Below, one piece after another: positions 23,286 to 34,320 of a stretch of 64,000 nt of DNA. The stretch's first letter is position 1; every line of letters starts with the position of its first letter. The notes under the pieces were generated by a model. The model made no database searches, was not told where the DNA came from, and worked only from the letters and a program-made list of their open reading frames with translations. This stretch comes from Brachionus rotundiformis. Taxonomy: Eukaryota; Rotifera; Eurotatoria; Ploima; Brachionidae. A program made the position numbers and the translations under genes. Location of the stretch: positions 1,541,318-1,605,317 of the forward strand of contig JAESIW010000137.1 of NCBI GenBank assembly GCA_016802295.1, in the 5' to 3' direction.

Positions 23286-25058
23286 TGACCGAATTCAACA
23301 AAAACCTAATAGAAATAGATAAAATAGTAATCATAGATATTTATAGATAATAAAAGCTCTTATTTTATTATTTTAAGTTTGAAAATATTTTAAATCAATT
23401 TCAATGTCCGATATGCCTAGAAGATTTTCAAAAAACATTTATGACTTTAAAATGTTGTCATAGATTTTGTGAAAAATGTATAAAAACAACTATTAGACAG
23501 AATGGAAAATGCCCGTTGTGTAATAAAAATTTGACTGATCAAGATTTAGTTAGGGATAATCAATTTGATAGTCTTTTTGGTAATAATTTCATCAGACAAA
23601 AATTTTGAATAAATTAAAAAAAAATGTTCAGAAGATCTCAAAGTTTTAAAAGAAAAGAAAATTCAGAACATTTTCGACTCTCTGAATGAAAAACAAATAA
23701 ATATTGATAATAAATTTTCTCCAATACAATCAATACTGAGGAGTAAAAGTCTATTGTTTTAAATTTTCAAATTTTTAAATATTTCCAAAGACCATGTGAC
23801 GAAAACCTTGAGCATTCATGAAAAATACCTAAGTTCTTTGCATTCCAATTATGAGAATGAGCTAAATAGGGTAAAAAAACAATGCGAGGAACAAACTTCC
23901 CAAATTGAAAAGTCCGAAACCAACTCGAGCCAAAGTGAATAATAAATTTGATAAATTTTAGGCCATCCCTTATTTTTTCAAAAACAAGATTTTGCCAAAA
24001 TTGAAAAGATCAACCAACAATGTCACAAAAATATTCAAAAAATTACTCAAGAATTTGAAAATCAGATTAGTTCAATTGCCAAACGATACAAAATGTACCA
24101 TTTTTTAAATTACTGATTCTTTTTAGCTAAATATTACCAAGATTACTGGAAGAGAACGAAAAAGGTCTTTTACTTATACCTACAAAAATCAAAATTCGTT
24201 TGTTTGAGAAAAATATAAAGCTAAACGGAATTACATTCAAGCCAACAGATGAGTAAATTTACAATTAAAAGCTTAATTTTGATAAATTAAAATTTTTAAA
24301 GTATAAGTTTGATGTTCGATTATATAAAAGACGATTCAGATAAGCAGCTGCATGACCCGGTGGTTAAATTTCCCGAAGATTTGGTTATTATGAATTTTGG
24401 GTACAAATTTTATAATTTTATAAAATTAAATTTATTTCAAAATTTTTTTAAGTCCATTTTCAACTTATTCCAATGAAGAAATGAGCGAAATTTTTGAACA
24501 ATTTACCAAAAATAAAGTTTTGCCCGAATCCATTGAAGTGATTCGAGCTCAAAATTGCTTGCCTGTCACCGAATACCAAATTGTATCTTTATTAATTTAC
24601 CTTAAACAATTTAAAAAAATTCGTCTTATTTTCAGAAGCCCAATTCAGAATTTGTTCTCTTTGGTAAAATCAAATTCGAAAGCGATTTACCAAGACGATG
24701 CTTTAAATATTCGTTTGATAAAAACAAACTAAAGCCAATTGATTATTATCAATGTGATGACTGTCTGCTAAAATGTGTGTAGATTATATTTTTAAAATAA
24801 AAATTTTTAAACTAGAATTTTATAGGGATTTGTAAGTATTGTGTAGAAGAATGCCACAAAAGTACTAATTTAATTTTTTTAATTAAATAAAAACATCAAA
24901 AATAAAATCAATGTTTTAAGAACACAATGTTCGTGTGTTTTCGCTTAACCACAACGCCAATTGGTAAATAATTAAAATTATGCTCAATCTGGTATTTTAA
25001 TTTTAAATTTAGGGCATGTTGCTTTTGTGATAGAAACAACTGCTGTCTCAAGGAATAA
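23286..25058 (+). CDS. RING-type E3 ligase-like protein with coiled coil and C-terminal Cys-rich cluster
   Basis: About ten exons with short introns. A first exon (MTEFNKNLIEIDKI) joins to a C3HC4 RING: 'CPICLEDF', 'LKCCHRFCEKCI', 'GKCPLCNKNL', ending in 'VRDNQFDSLF', a spacing like RING1-type and TRIM-type RINGs. Next come charged helical exons ('LKEKKIQNIFDSLNEKQ', 'HEKYLSSLHSNYENELNRVKK') likely to form a coiled coil, and a beta-rich part ('LLLIPTKIKIRLFEKNIKL'). The C-terminus is Cys/His-rich: 'YYQCDDCLLKCV', 'CKYCVEECHKST', 'EHNVRV', 'HNANWACCFCDRNNCC', resembling a UBR-box-like zinc cluster. Last codons CLKE then TAA at 25056-25058. Predicted to be a ubiquitin ligase from the RING; substrate unknown. 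No orthologue recognised; some middle exon joins are uncertain. Confidence 0.68.
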
Positions 25059-25335
25059 CCAGAAATTATAATAAAATTAAAAAAAATTTAGTTAAAAGCT
25101 TTTAGCTGCATGAGTATTAACCAATTTTTTTTAAAAATTATTAATTATTTCTAAATTAAAATTTTATGATAATGTATAAATTTTTTATATAATCGAAGTC
25201 ATCTGATAATCTCTTATTGGCATATTGAATCATACATAGATAAAAAAGGTATGATGAACCAAACTAGATTTAATTTAACAAAAAAAATTGCTTTTAAAAT
25301 TGTTTTAAATAAAATTGTTTAATTTTCTTCTAAAA

Positions 25336-27756
25336 ATGGAACTTGTTAAAGATCCATCCAAAAGTAGCAAGCAACGAAACCTGTTCCAAAAGGTTGTACG
25401 TGTTTTTCAAAAAACCGAAAACCCGAAATTGATCGAAAAAGTCCAAGAACCAATTGTGGTAAATGAAAAAATCTGCACCACTGACCAAAAAGACCAGATT
25501 AAATCAAATGATCTAAATTTTGCTCAACAACTTAAGGCTGATCTCGAAACTATTGATAAAATATCTAAATTTCTAAAAGAAACAGAGATGGTTGATGATC
25601 AAGAGAATAATGTACAAAGTTCGCCCATTCAAAACTTACCCACAGAGATAATATGCAAAATATTCGACTTTCTTAGTTTTAGTGAAAAAAAAAACGCTTC
25701 CATGGTCTGTAAAAAATGGCGGGATTATTTTTTAGAAAGCTATTATTTTAAGAATATAATGATTAAGGCTAATAATCATCTTTTTGTTAGTATGATCAAT
25801 AGCCGGCCAAATTCCAGTTCTACGCACTCTCTGGGCCATTTACATCGTGCTTCGTCATCCATGGCCCTCTCAACTACTTCAAATTTCAATTTACAACTCT
25901 ATGACAACTTGGTCAACATAGAATTCATTGATGACTCTGCTGATGTGTCTCTAATGATTGATAACTTGAACAAAATAAAAAATCCCAATAAAAATTTTAC
26001 TTTGCCAAAATTAAAAAGCCTAAAATTTACCAAAACTACAATGAGTGCTAGTAGTCTAATAAATCTTATAAATGAAGCACCCAACTTGGAGCAATTGTTT
26101 CTAATCGAATGTGATAGCCTTTTTATGAGCGGATTCTTGACTGTACCAAACAAATCTCGAATAGATCGACTTGAAAATTTAAAAGAATTATCACTTAGTA
26201 AAAATCGCTACCTTACCGATCAATTAATAAACATATTCATAAACTCGACAAACAGTCTCAATCATTTAGACCTTAGTTACTGCAGTTTTACCAAGACCAA
26301 GTTCAAATCATTAAATAATTCAGATTTAAATGCCAATTCTTGGTCAAATTGTGTCCTCACTTTTGAAAATTTGATCACCAAAGTTGGGCATTTTTTAAAT
26401 CTAGAAAGTCTTAACATGAACGGTGTGGAAAATTTAATCTACAATCAAGAATCTTTTTTAGAGTTTATTGAAGTTTTGCCCAGTCTGAACCGATTGCATT
26501 TAGAAAATTTACCAAATTTGAAAATAGAAACTGGTATTAAAATCATGGAGTCAATTAATAATTTGATAGAAGTAAATTTAAATAATTCAATACAGAATTA
26601 TGATCTTAAACAGAATGGTGTTGAAATTTTATTGGAAAAAAGTTTTTCCCAGAGTGGTAATTGTCTCAAAATCTTGAGACTTAATCGAGCCAATATAAAC
26701 GATCGGAAGGTATTTTGTGAACAATTTTCCAATTTGAACCAACTGAGACATTTGGATTTATCTGGTTTGATATTCAATTCATCGTTTGGTTCAGCCAACA
26801 AACTTGATGAGTTTATTGAACAATTTGCTTCGAACATTTCCAAATGTGACCAATTGGAGCACCTCGACTTAAGCTATTGTGACTTTTTAGTAAATGATAG
26901 TTTTATTAGAATTACATCCAGCAGTTTGACCAACTTAAAGCATTTAAATATAAGAAATTGTTCGCAAATTACAGACAATTCACTGCATTTAATTTCTTCC
27001 CGCTTAAAAAAATTGGTTCACTTGGACTTGAGCTGGTGCCAAAATATTTCCGATCATGGCCTTGATTATTCTATTAATTTAGACCAAGAAAAACAAATTC
27101 TAAATGAATTCAGAAAACATATTAATGGAACTTGCCGGTGTATGAAAATGTTTGCCGAGCAACCATTCTTGATGATCAAAGCTAAAAATGGTCTGGCCTC
27201 GGATAACAGAGCCCAATTTTTTGGTTGTGTAGGAATTGCAAGACGAGAAAACTCACCAGAAGAGATTGTACAAATGTTGGAGTCAAACTCCGCCACTACT
27301 TTAAAAAGCTTACGAAACCTAAAAGTCTTAAAATTGGAGTCGTGTATCAATATTACCGATTTAGGTATCTTTAATGGAATAAATTGGAAGCAATTGACTG
27401 AATTTGATATCAAACTTTGCACAAATGTTACCGGAGATTTTGTCAAAGATGATGACAAAACTTTAAGTAATTTGAAATTATTGAGTTTAAATCAGTGCTT
27501 GAAGTTTGAAGAAGATAATTTGCTTTATATAATTGAAAAATCGCCAAATCTAAGGGAATTGGAATTGGCAGGTCTATCAAATGTGACCAATAAATTAATT
27601 GATGCTCTGCTCCGGTTGAAAAAGCTGCTTGTTTCCTTGGATATTTCATTTTGTTCAGAGATAAATGATAATAATGTAGATAGATATGAACAGTTTTTGT
27701 GTAATCATTTTGGAATAAGAGATTTTAAAATCGATAAAAGATTTATAAGTAAATAA
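25336..27756 (+). CDS. F-box / leucine-rich repeat protein (FBXL type), intronless
   Basis: A single exon of 806 codons starting at the first ATG (MELVKDPSKSSKQ). An F-box lies at residues about 102-147 ('IQNLPTEIICKIFDFLSFSE', 'MVCKKWRDYF'), preceded by a basic/charged N-terminus. The remainder is a long array of cysteine-containing LRRs of the FBXL/AMN1 kind: 'LEHLDLSYCDFL', 'LKHLNIRNCSQITDNSL', 'LVHLDLSWCQNISDHGL', 'LKVLKLESCINITDLGI'. Such proteins are substrate receptors of SCF ubiquitin ligases, with the F-box binding SKP1. A non-repeat insert around residues 600-650 carries a 'GTCRCMKMF' segment. In a locus where neighbours have many introns, an 2.4-kb intronless gene suggests an old retrocopy. 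The exact FBXL orthologue is not assigned. Confidence 0.87.
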   Translation: MELVKDPSKSSKQRNLFQKVVRVFQKTENPKLIEKVQEPIVVNEKICTTDQKDQIKSNDLNFAQQLKADLETIDKISKFLKETEMVDDQENNVQSSPIQNLPTEIICKIFDFLSFSEKKNASMVCKKWRDYFLESYYFKNIMIKANNHLFVSMINSRPNSSSTHSLGHLHRASSSMALSTTSNFNLQLYDNLVNIEFIDDSADVSLMIDNLNKIKNPNKNFTLPKLKSLKFTKTTMSASSLINLINEAPNLEQLFLIECDSLFMSGFLTVPNKSRIDRLENLKELSLSKNRYLTDQLINIFINSTNSLNHLDLSYCSFTKTKFKSLNNSDLNANSWSNCVLTFENLITKVGHFLNLESLNMNGVENLIYNQESFLEFIEVLPSLNRLHLENLPNLKIETGIKIMESINNLIEVNLNNSIQNYDLKQNGVEILLEKSFSQSGNCLKILRLNRANINDRKVFCEQFSNLNQLRHLDLSGLIFNSSFGSANKLDEFIEQFASNISKCDQLEHLDLSYCDFLVNDSFIRITSSSLTNLKHLNIRNCSQITDNSLHLISSRLKKLVHLDLSWCQNISDHGLDYSINLDQEKQILNEFRKHINGTCRCMKMFAEQPFLMIKAKNGLASDNRAQFFGCVGIARRENSPEEIVQMLESNSATTLKSLRNLKVLKLESCINITDLGIFNGINWKQLTEFDIKLCTNVTGDFVKDDDKTLSNLKLLSLNQCLKFEEDNLLYIIEKSPNLRELELAGLSNVTNKLIDALLRLKKLLVSLDISFCSEINDNNVDRYEQFLCNHFGIRDFKIDKRFISK

Positions 27757-28957
27757 TCTAAATAAAGCCTCCATTTATAATTTCTATAATTTTACCATAT
27801 TTTTTCACTCTTAACTTTTTATACAATTAAACCAAAAAATAAATTTTTTTGTTAAAAAATTAAATCTTTGAATTTTTTTTTTATATTTTAACAAAACTTA
27901 ATACTGGTAAAAAGTTCTTAAAAACTGAATATTTTATTGCAGATAAATTTAATTTTTAATTGATTTGTTGGTACGTAATTAATTGGTAATTTAAAAATTG
28001 ATAAAAAGTGTGCGAATTTAAGCTTTAATTTTTGAAAAATACAAAATTTTAGGTCAAAAAATTACATTAAAATCATCTGAAATGAATTCTAATTAGGAAT
28101 ATATTAACGTTCAATATATTAACAGGGATTCATTTTAGGAAAAGAGTTAAAGCTTCAATTTCAAAATATTATCATACAATTCAAAATCTCGAACAGAGTT
28201 ATTTTAAAAATAGAGATTTTTATGAGTTCGGCCACATTCAAAAACCAATTTGAATTTAAAATATATTTTTTAATTAATAGAAATATCTCCTCCTTTTTCA
28301 CCAGGGATTGGAACCTGCAGATCGGCAGGATATGGTGGACCATACACAGATATGGTGACTGCTTTTTGACCGTTTTTTTAATCAAAAAAATTTCGAAATT
28401 TTTTTAATAAAAAAGACATTCTATTTATACCCTTTTGGTCTACATGAGTCTTAAGAACTAATTTAGCCAATATAGTTATTTTATTTTAATTTTAATTAGA
28501 ATATTTAGAATAAGCCTTTATATTTAAAATGAACTTAGACAGATCATTAAAGCTTTTTTTCACAATATTAAATTTGTTTTATCCTAAAAATAGATATTTA
28601 ATTATTAAAAAGAATATAAATTCGTTGATGGTTTTATTTTTAGAATTCAAGATTTTTTAGGAAGATTATTCGCAAATAATTAAAAAATTAAAGAATAAAA
28701 AATAAAAAAAGATAACTTTTTTGTTCTTGCTTATTTTTAAAATAAAATAAAAAATCACCAATTTTTACCAACTGCCTATTTGCCAAATTAATTTTGCAAA
28801 TTTTTTCATCAATTAAACATAAATTGAGTTACGTAAATTCGAACGTGCATTTTTATTATAAAAAAACGAAATATTTATAAAATTTCAAAATAGATTTGAA
28901 ATTGTAGAATAAATTGCTGTCTATAAATATATCAAATTTTTTTAATAATAAGATAAA
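27757..28957. other. AT-rich intergenic region
   Basis: No gene recognised. A less AT-rich patch at about 28285-28370 contains, on the minus strand, 'GGTTCCAATCC', close to a Pol III B box, so a tRNA-derived SINE remnant is possible; no A box or cloverleaf was found. Everything else is A/T-rich without open frames. Confidence 0.4.
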
Positions 28958-30255
28958 ATGTCTGTCAAAAAACCATCAATGGACCTTTTTACCTGTGTAA
29001 CCTGCAATATTGCTTTCGAAATATCTGAACAGCAAAGAGACCATTATAAAACGGACTGGCACAGGTACAACTTGAAGCGAAAAGTGGCCGAATTGCCGGC
29101 AGTCAGTCTCCAGGATTTTCAGGAACGAGTTAAATTACAAAAATCTCAGCAAGAAAATTCTCAAAATCCACTAAATGATGAGCTGTTCTGTAAATTATGC
29201 TGCAAGCATTTCAATACAAAAAATTCTTTTGCCAACCATACACAGTCCAAAAAGCATAAAGAACTAAAATCAAAAGAAAACGAAGAACCAACAGTGGTCA
29301 AAAGTGATCGTTCAGCCAAAAAAGTGGCCCAAATGGAAGAATATCTTAAAAAACAAGAAGAACTATTAAAATTTGAAGAGATGGAAGACGATGGTGACCA
29401 AGAATGGGAAGATGTTGTTGATGAAGACATGACCGAATTTGGTAAATCAAAATTTACTCTATTTCCTAAAGAAAAATTAATCAAATTAAACATTTAGATG
29501 AAAAGAACGCTATAGATGTATTATCATGTCTTTTTTGTGACCAAAAATTTGATTCATGTGTTGAAAAATGTGAACATATGGCCAAAGAGCATAGCTTTTT
29601 CATCCCAGACATGGAGTATGTTTCCGATTTAGAGGGTTTGTTAAAATTTCTTGGGATAAAATTAGGCGCTTACCATGTTTGCTTATGGTGCTCAAATAGA
29701 GTTTACCGAGACCTGAAATCAGTCCAAAAGCACATGATTGATAAGGGACATCAGAAAATGAAATTTGAAGGAGACACTTTGCTTGAATATGCTGATTTTT
29801 ATTCATATGGCGATGAAACTGACGATGAATATGACATGCTTAATGAGAGTGATTTGACCATGAGCCAGTTATCTGTTTTAGACGATCAAATATTGAACAA
29901 CGAAGGTTTCGAACTTGTTTTACCATCAGGCTCAAAGATTGGACATAGATCCCTTTTTAAATATTATAGACAAAGCTTTGGTCACCGAAATCTAGAGCTT
30001 AAACAGCGCAGTAATCTAACTGTTAGAGACAAATATAAAGCTATTTCTAACAATCAACCTTACACACGTAATTGCCTAATTAGTTATTCTTTTTTACACG
30101 GTGATTTAATTTTTAAATTTAAAGATGCTGAAATACAAAAACAAAGAAAAGACATTGCTTATTTCAAGAGATGGAGCTCGAAAATGTATGCCAAAATGGG
30201 CTGTGAATCGAACAAGTTGCAGAAACATTTTAGGCGCCAAGATTTGTGTTTTTAG
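28958..30255 (+). CDS. ZNF622: ZNF622 / Rei1-type 60S maturation factor
   Basis: Two exons joined across a 60-bp intron at about 29434-29495 encode about 410 aa. The N-terminus has a C2H2 finger ('FTCVTCNIAFEISEQQRDHY', 'DWHRYNLKRKVAELPAVS'), then a second ('FCKLCCKHFNTKNSFANH', 'SKKH'). After an acidic linker two further fingers follow ('CLFCDQKFDSCVEKCEHM', 'CLWCSNRVYRDLKSVQKHM'). The tail has 'LVLPSGSKIGHRSL' and 'YYRQSFG', both hallmarks of ZNF622/Rei1. Rei1 recycles Arx1 and assists cytoplasmic 60S ribosomal subunit maturation; animal ZNF622 is also tied to MELK signalling. The four-finger order, 'LPSGSKIGHRS' and 'WHRYNLKRK' motifs make the identification firm. Confidence 0.95.
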
Positions 30256-30378
30256 TTAGCAATACAAATTTTTTGTTTTATGAAAATTTTTTTAGTTTTT
30301 AAAAATAAATAATGAAGATTTATATGAAATTTTATAATTTTATTAGTTTCATAATTTGACAAATCTCTTTATTGATTA

Positions 30379-30570
30379 CTGAAAACAAGGAACAAGCCTT
30401 TGGGAAACTGTTGAAAGACTTAAAACTCTTTTGTAGATGGTAAGCGGAATTTTCCTTGCTGAATGGCGTTTTGTTGCTCCTTATCAGACATTTTAACCCA
30501 GTCAGAGTTAAAAATAAATTTGTCATGTATGGGCCGATGCAATGGTCTTAATGGCAAAATGATAGCAAAG
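30379..30570 (-). pseudogene. orphan copy of an ADCK5-like exon with internal deletion
   Basis: The minus strand repeats the exon found at 37056-37344, including 'RPLHRPIHDKFIFNSDW', 'QQNAIQQGKFRLPSTKEF' and the terminal 'QFPKG' stretch followed by a GT. It lacks about 80 bp in the middle (between AAAGACTT and AAACTCTTTT on the plus strand), which shifts the frame and introduces a stop. No flanking kinase exons are present, so this is a dead partial duplicate. Confidence 0.85.
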
Positions 30571-31554
30571 GATTTTATTAGTTCTGTACATGCAACATCG
30601 TACAATACGCAGAGTTGCATCTTTAGTTAAATTATGCTAAATTTTCAGAGTTTTACCTAGATGTTTTTAATAATGCAACTATGAATGTTGCACTATGTTG
30701 CATTTCCAGAACTTGTTTTTGATCGTTAAACGAAGAGTTATAAGAATTTTTAACATTTTTCAATTCTATTGTACTTAATTTGAATTAATGTTTTTTTTTT
30801 TAATCTGTAATTTAAGAAAGAATGGAAATTCAAGAAAAAAATCTTTTTTGTCATTAATTACTAATCTTATATATCAAAATTCATTGTTTAAATTATCTGT
30901 AATTTTCTTAAAATCTGCAATGAATTTTTTGTTAATTAACACCAGAAGCAATAAAAAAAGGATATTTAGGCACATAAATTATTAATTTATTAAATTAAGC
31001 CAATTATAAACAAGGTTTTTAAAATAATTTTATTTTAATTTTTAGTCATAAGAAAGCTAAAAACACACATTTTCAATTTTTTCATTTTCTTCATACTTTG
31101 TTTGAACATATTCTTTTCAATTTTTTAAAAAGAATACAAAAGAATTTTATTATTCTTTTTTTCTTGGAATAATAATTAAAATGAAAAGCTTCTTTAGAAA
31201 AGCGGCAATGTTGTAAAATTTAGATATGTGGCCAAAGTTATTCTGTGCTGTTTTACTGTATTTTCAACCTAAAGGGTATAATATTTCAAAAAATCGATGA
31301 TCATGCTACCACTCATTTCATTGAATTCCTTTAAACTAGTTATTTGATAATCAGGAAAAACTTTTCTCTTTTCTGATTTTAAATTTAAAAGTGACTAATA
31401 TTTAAAAATTACTTTAATCCAAAATATATCTGAATTATCTCTGTTACAAGAAGAGTTTTTTATCCTGACTAGCTCTTTATTGTCATTATCTTTAAAATAA
31501 CACTTGGTGTCATTTTCCATTTTATCAGACCTGATTTTTGTGTCATTTTTTTTT
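30571..31554. other. AT-rich spacer
   Basis: No coding sequence recognised. Repeated 'TTGCA' words at about 30590-30710 are not a clean repeat. Sequence near 31260-31380 may be the 3' non-coding part of the adjacent LINE remnant. Confidence 0.35.
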
Positions 31555-32210
31555 TTTTTTAAATATTTTCTTCATATCTAGTAGTAGTAGTAATTATGAG
31601 ACTGTAGTATCGCAATTTTTACAAATGCCTTCCGGCATTTAGCTTTTTAAGAGCTGTCGCAATCCAGTTCATAATTGAAAGAGGTCATTTTGAAGTTGAG
31701 TCGATCATAATTCGTTCTTATTAAAAACCCCTAATATTTTCAAGCCGTTTGCTATTATCGACCTCTTCCCATTCTGAAACTACTTTCTACTTTCTATCAT
31801 GAAGAAAATATTCATTTACAATACCATATGCTCTTAATTTTATTAAAAGTTTTCAATGCGAGACTTTATCAAACGCTTTATAGAAGTCAGTGTATACGAT
31901 ATCGACTAATTTTCCATTTTCGACTTCATATGTTAATCTGTCAGCAAACTCAATTAGATTTGTAGTGCGTGATATACCTGGCATAAAACCATGTTGCTTC
32001 TCGTTAATAAACTTGTTCATTAAAAGAAAAGTCTTTATTTCATCCTGTAAGATTTTCTTCATAAACTACTATCTATGTTAATGAGATAGTTTGGAACAGC
32101 ATTTTGGCCCCCTTTATGTAGGGATAAAACATTCTCAAGTCTCATCTAAAATAATCAAGTTCGTTTGAGCGGCTTCTGATATGTTGGAAATATCTGGAGC
32201 CATTTCTTTA
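31555..32210 (-). mobile_element. decayed LINE reverse-transcriptase fragment with microsatellite tail
   Basis: Minus-strand reading gives 'KQHGFMPGISRTTNLIEF' and 'VDIVYTDFYKAFDKVSH', the canonical RT motif 2a/A region of jockey/CR1-group LINEs, followed after an in-frame TGA by 'LLIKLRAYGIVNEYF'. Upstream is a degraded 'PNYLIN..' block matching the usual 'PxNYRPISL'. The catalytic YADD region is missing. The element ends near 31560 in a (TAC)n-type tail, seen as TAGTAGTAGTAG on the plus strand. Confidence 0.8.
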
Positions 32211-33588
32211 AACTATTATAAAGCAATAATCGCAGTTTCAACAAAACCAAAAATTTTCAAAATTAAGAAATAAAATTTATATTGATGCTAGAATTTGCTT
32301 GCGATGTGCAATTTTAGAAAGTGTTTGATTCAAAATTTTCTTTGGAATCAAGAGCAAGTAAATTTTCAAGAATTATATTATAAAAAATTATAAAAAAAGT
32401 TGTATTAGATTTTTAATGAAGATATATGTACAAGCAAAAACAATTCTTTTGTTTAACGAAAAAAAAAATATCTGAACTTTGGCAACAAATTGTATAAGCG
32501 ATAATTTTCCAAAACGCATTATATTTTAAATTTTTAATAATCATTAGTTAATGAAATTAATTCAATTATTATGAAAATCTTTTTTAAATCCTTTTGTAAA
32601 TCATTACAGCTATAAGTCGGACATGGGGAAAAAATTAAAAAATAAAAAAACAAGACTATTTTCGATAAAAAGATTAAATTTCGTTTTAGACTGTAAAATT
32701 ATAATATTTTATTTATTTCGCATGATTTTTTTTTACTAATTTAAGTTTCGGACAAGCATTATTGGGCATAATTTAATTTTTATTTAGAGTTAGCTAATTT
32801 TTTTTAATTATATTAGACCATTAAAAAATCGCTTCATATTTTATATATAAAGAAAACGTTCTTTTTTTTAATTGAATTTAATAATAAATTTTAACGCTGA
32901 CTTTTTTCTTTTGAATTCTAATTCAAATATTTTAAAAAAGTCTTCAATTTTTTTTAAAATGAATAAAAATGTTTTAAATTTTTATTTATTAAAGTCTAAA
33001 AATCGTTCTCCAATTTTTAATTAGATGCTATAATTTGTATATTATGAGAATATTTTGTTAAACAGACATATTCAACCAGAAATAAATTTATTAAGTCTTA
33101 CAAAACATAATTAGAATAAACAGAATATATGTTTTCAGGAAAAAAAAGATAAACCTAATTTTTTTGTTAACATTAACCCAAAAAATTTAATTAATTAATA
33201 AAAAAAATTACTTATATAGAATCTTTTTTTTGTGCAGTCGTTCGGGCAATAATTATTTATTAGCATCTTCAGTATTTTTTTAGAATTTTAATTTTTTGAA
33301 GAGATTTCTTACTCTTTAGTATCTTAACTTATGATCCTCATATTGCCTTTTTTTCCAAATATCTACCGTTAAATTCATCTCTCCTAATCTTCTCTTTTAT
33401 TTCTTAAAGATTTTCGAATTCGATTGGGATTTGGTAAACAATATTTTTTCCATGTTTTCTTGTATTTGTTTCGCAAAATTTTTTTGAAAGGATATTGTTC
33501 AGCGTTTGATATTTGATGTTGAGCAAAACACTTACGTTTGACTTAATAAGTACATTATTTTTAAATACTCAATTTAATTAGGTTTAAG
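32211..33588. other. AT-rich spacer
   Basis: Almost pure A/T with homopolymer runs. No open frames, RNA genes or clear repeats were recognised up to the MITE at 33589. Confidence 0.45.
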
Positions 33589-33926
33589 GGCATATTGAAG
33601 TTTATGATCAAATTAAAATGATCATGCTCAAAAATTATTTTTTTTTCTAATTTTTTATATTCTTTTTAATTAAAAAAATGTAATTTAGAGATAGATTTTC
33701 ATGTGTAACAGAACATGTAAAATCATAATCGAGTATTGTGCAAAATTCTGCATCCATTAAATTTTTGCAGAAATTTGCAGACATAAAAATTTAAGTTTAA
33801 CATTGAATGTTTACTTAAAAATACGATTCTGCAAAAAAATTTTTTAGTCGAAAATATTTAAAAATATATTTTTATAATAATTTTTGAGCATGATCATTTT
33901 AATTTGATCATAAACTTCAATCTCCC
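33589..33926. mobile_element. hAT-like MITE, copy 1
   Basis: Terminal inverted repeats of about 50 bp start GGCATATTGAAG on the left and end with the complement of GGGAGATTGAAG on the right; inner arms share 'TTTATGATCAAATTAAAATG' and 'ATGCTCAAAAATTAT'. Flanking 8-mers GGTTTAAG (33581-33588) and GGTATAAG (33927-33934) differ at one base, consistent with an aged 8-bp target-site duplication. The core has 'ATTGTGCAAAATTCTGCA', shared with copy 2 at 44565-44888. No coding capacity. Confidence 0.87.
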
Positions 33927-34320
33927 GGTATAAGCTTAGTTTAGTTTTTTGTTTAATAAGTTAAGACAGATATTTTAAATTCTTAAAGCTTCTACTATAA
34001 AATATAAAATTAGTGGTGTGTAAATAAAAATATTTTTTAAAGATATCTAATTTTTTTTTTTTTAATTGTAAAAAATTCTGATCGAGCACATGCTTCTTCA
34101 AAAAAAATTAATTAAAATATATAAACAAAAATCATAATTATATTAAATAAGTGAGAGGATAAAATTTCTTGTCTTTGGTTAGAGGAGAAGAAAGATCATA
34201 AGAAAAAGATTTTTGTTAGAAGTTAACCCTACAAAAAATCCTCAATAACTCCGCTACAGTTACAGAGAGGAGTTGGAAAGTTGATACAACGAGATTGAAA
34301 ACCTAAATTGTATTCTTTTA

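Noticed and set aside
28285..28370. tRNA-like B box (GGTTCCAATCC) on the minus strand
   Set aside because: No A box at the right distance and no cloverleaf could be formed; at most a SINE remnant.
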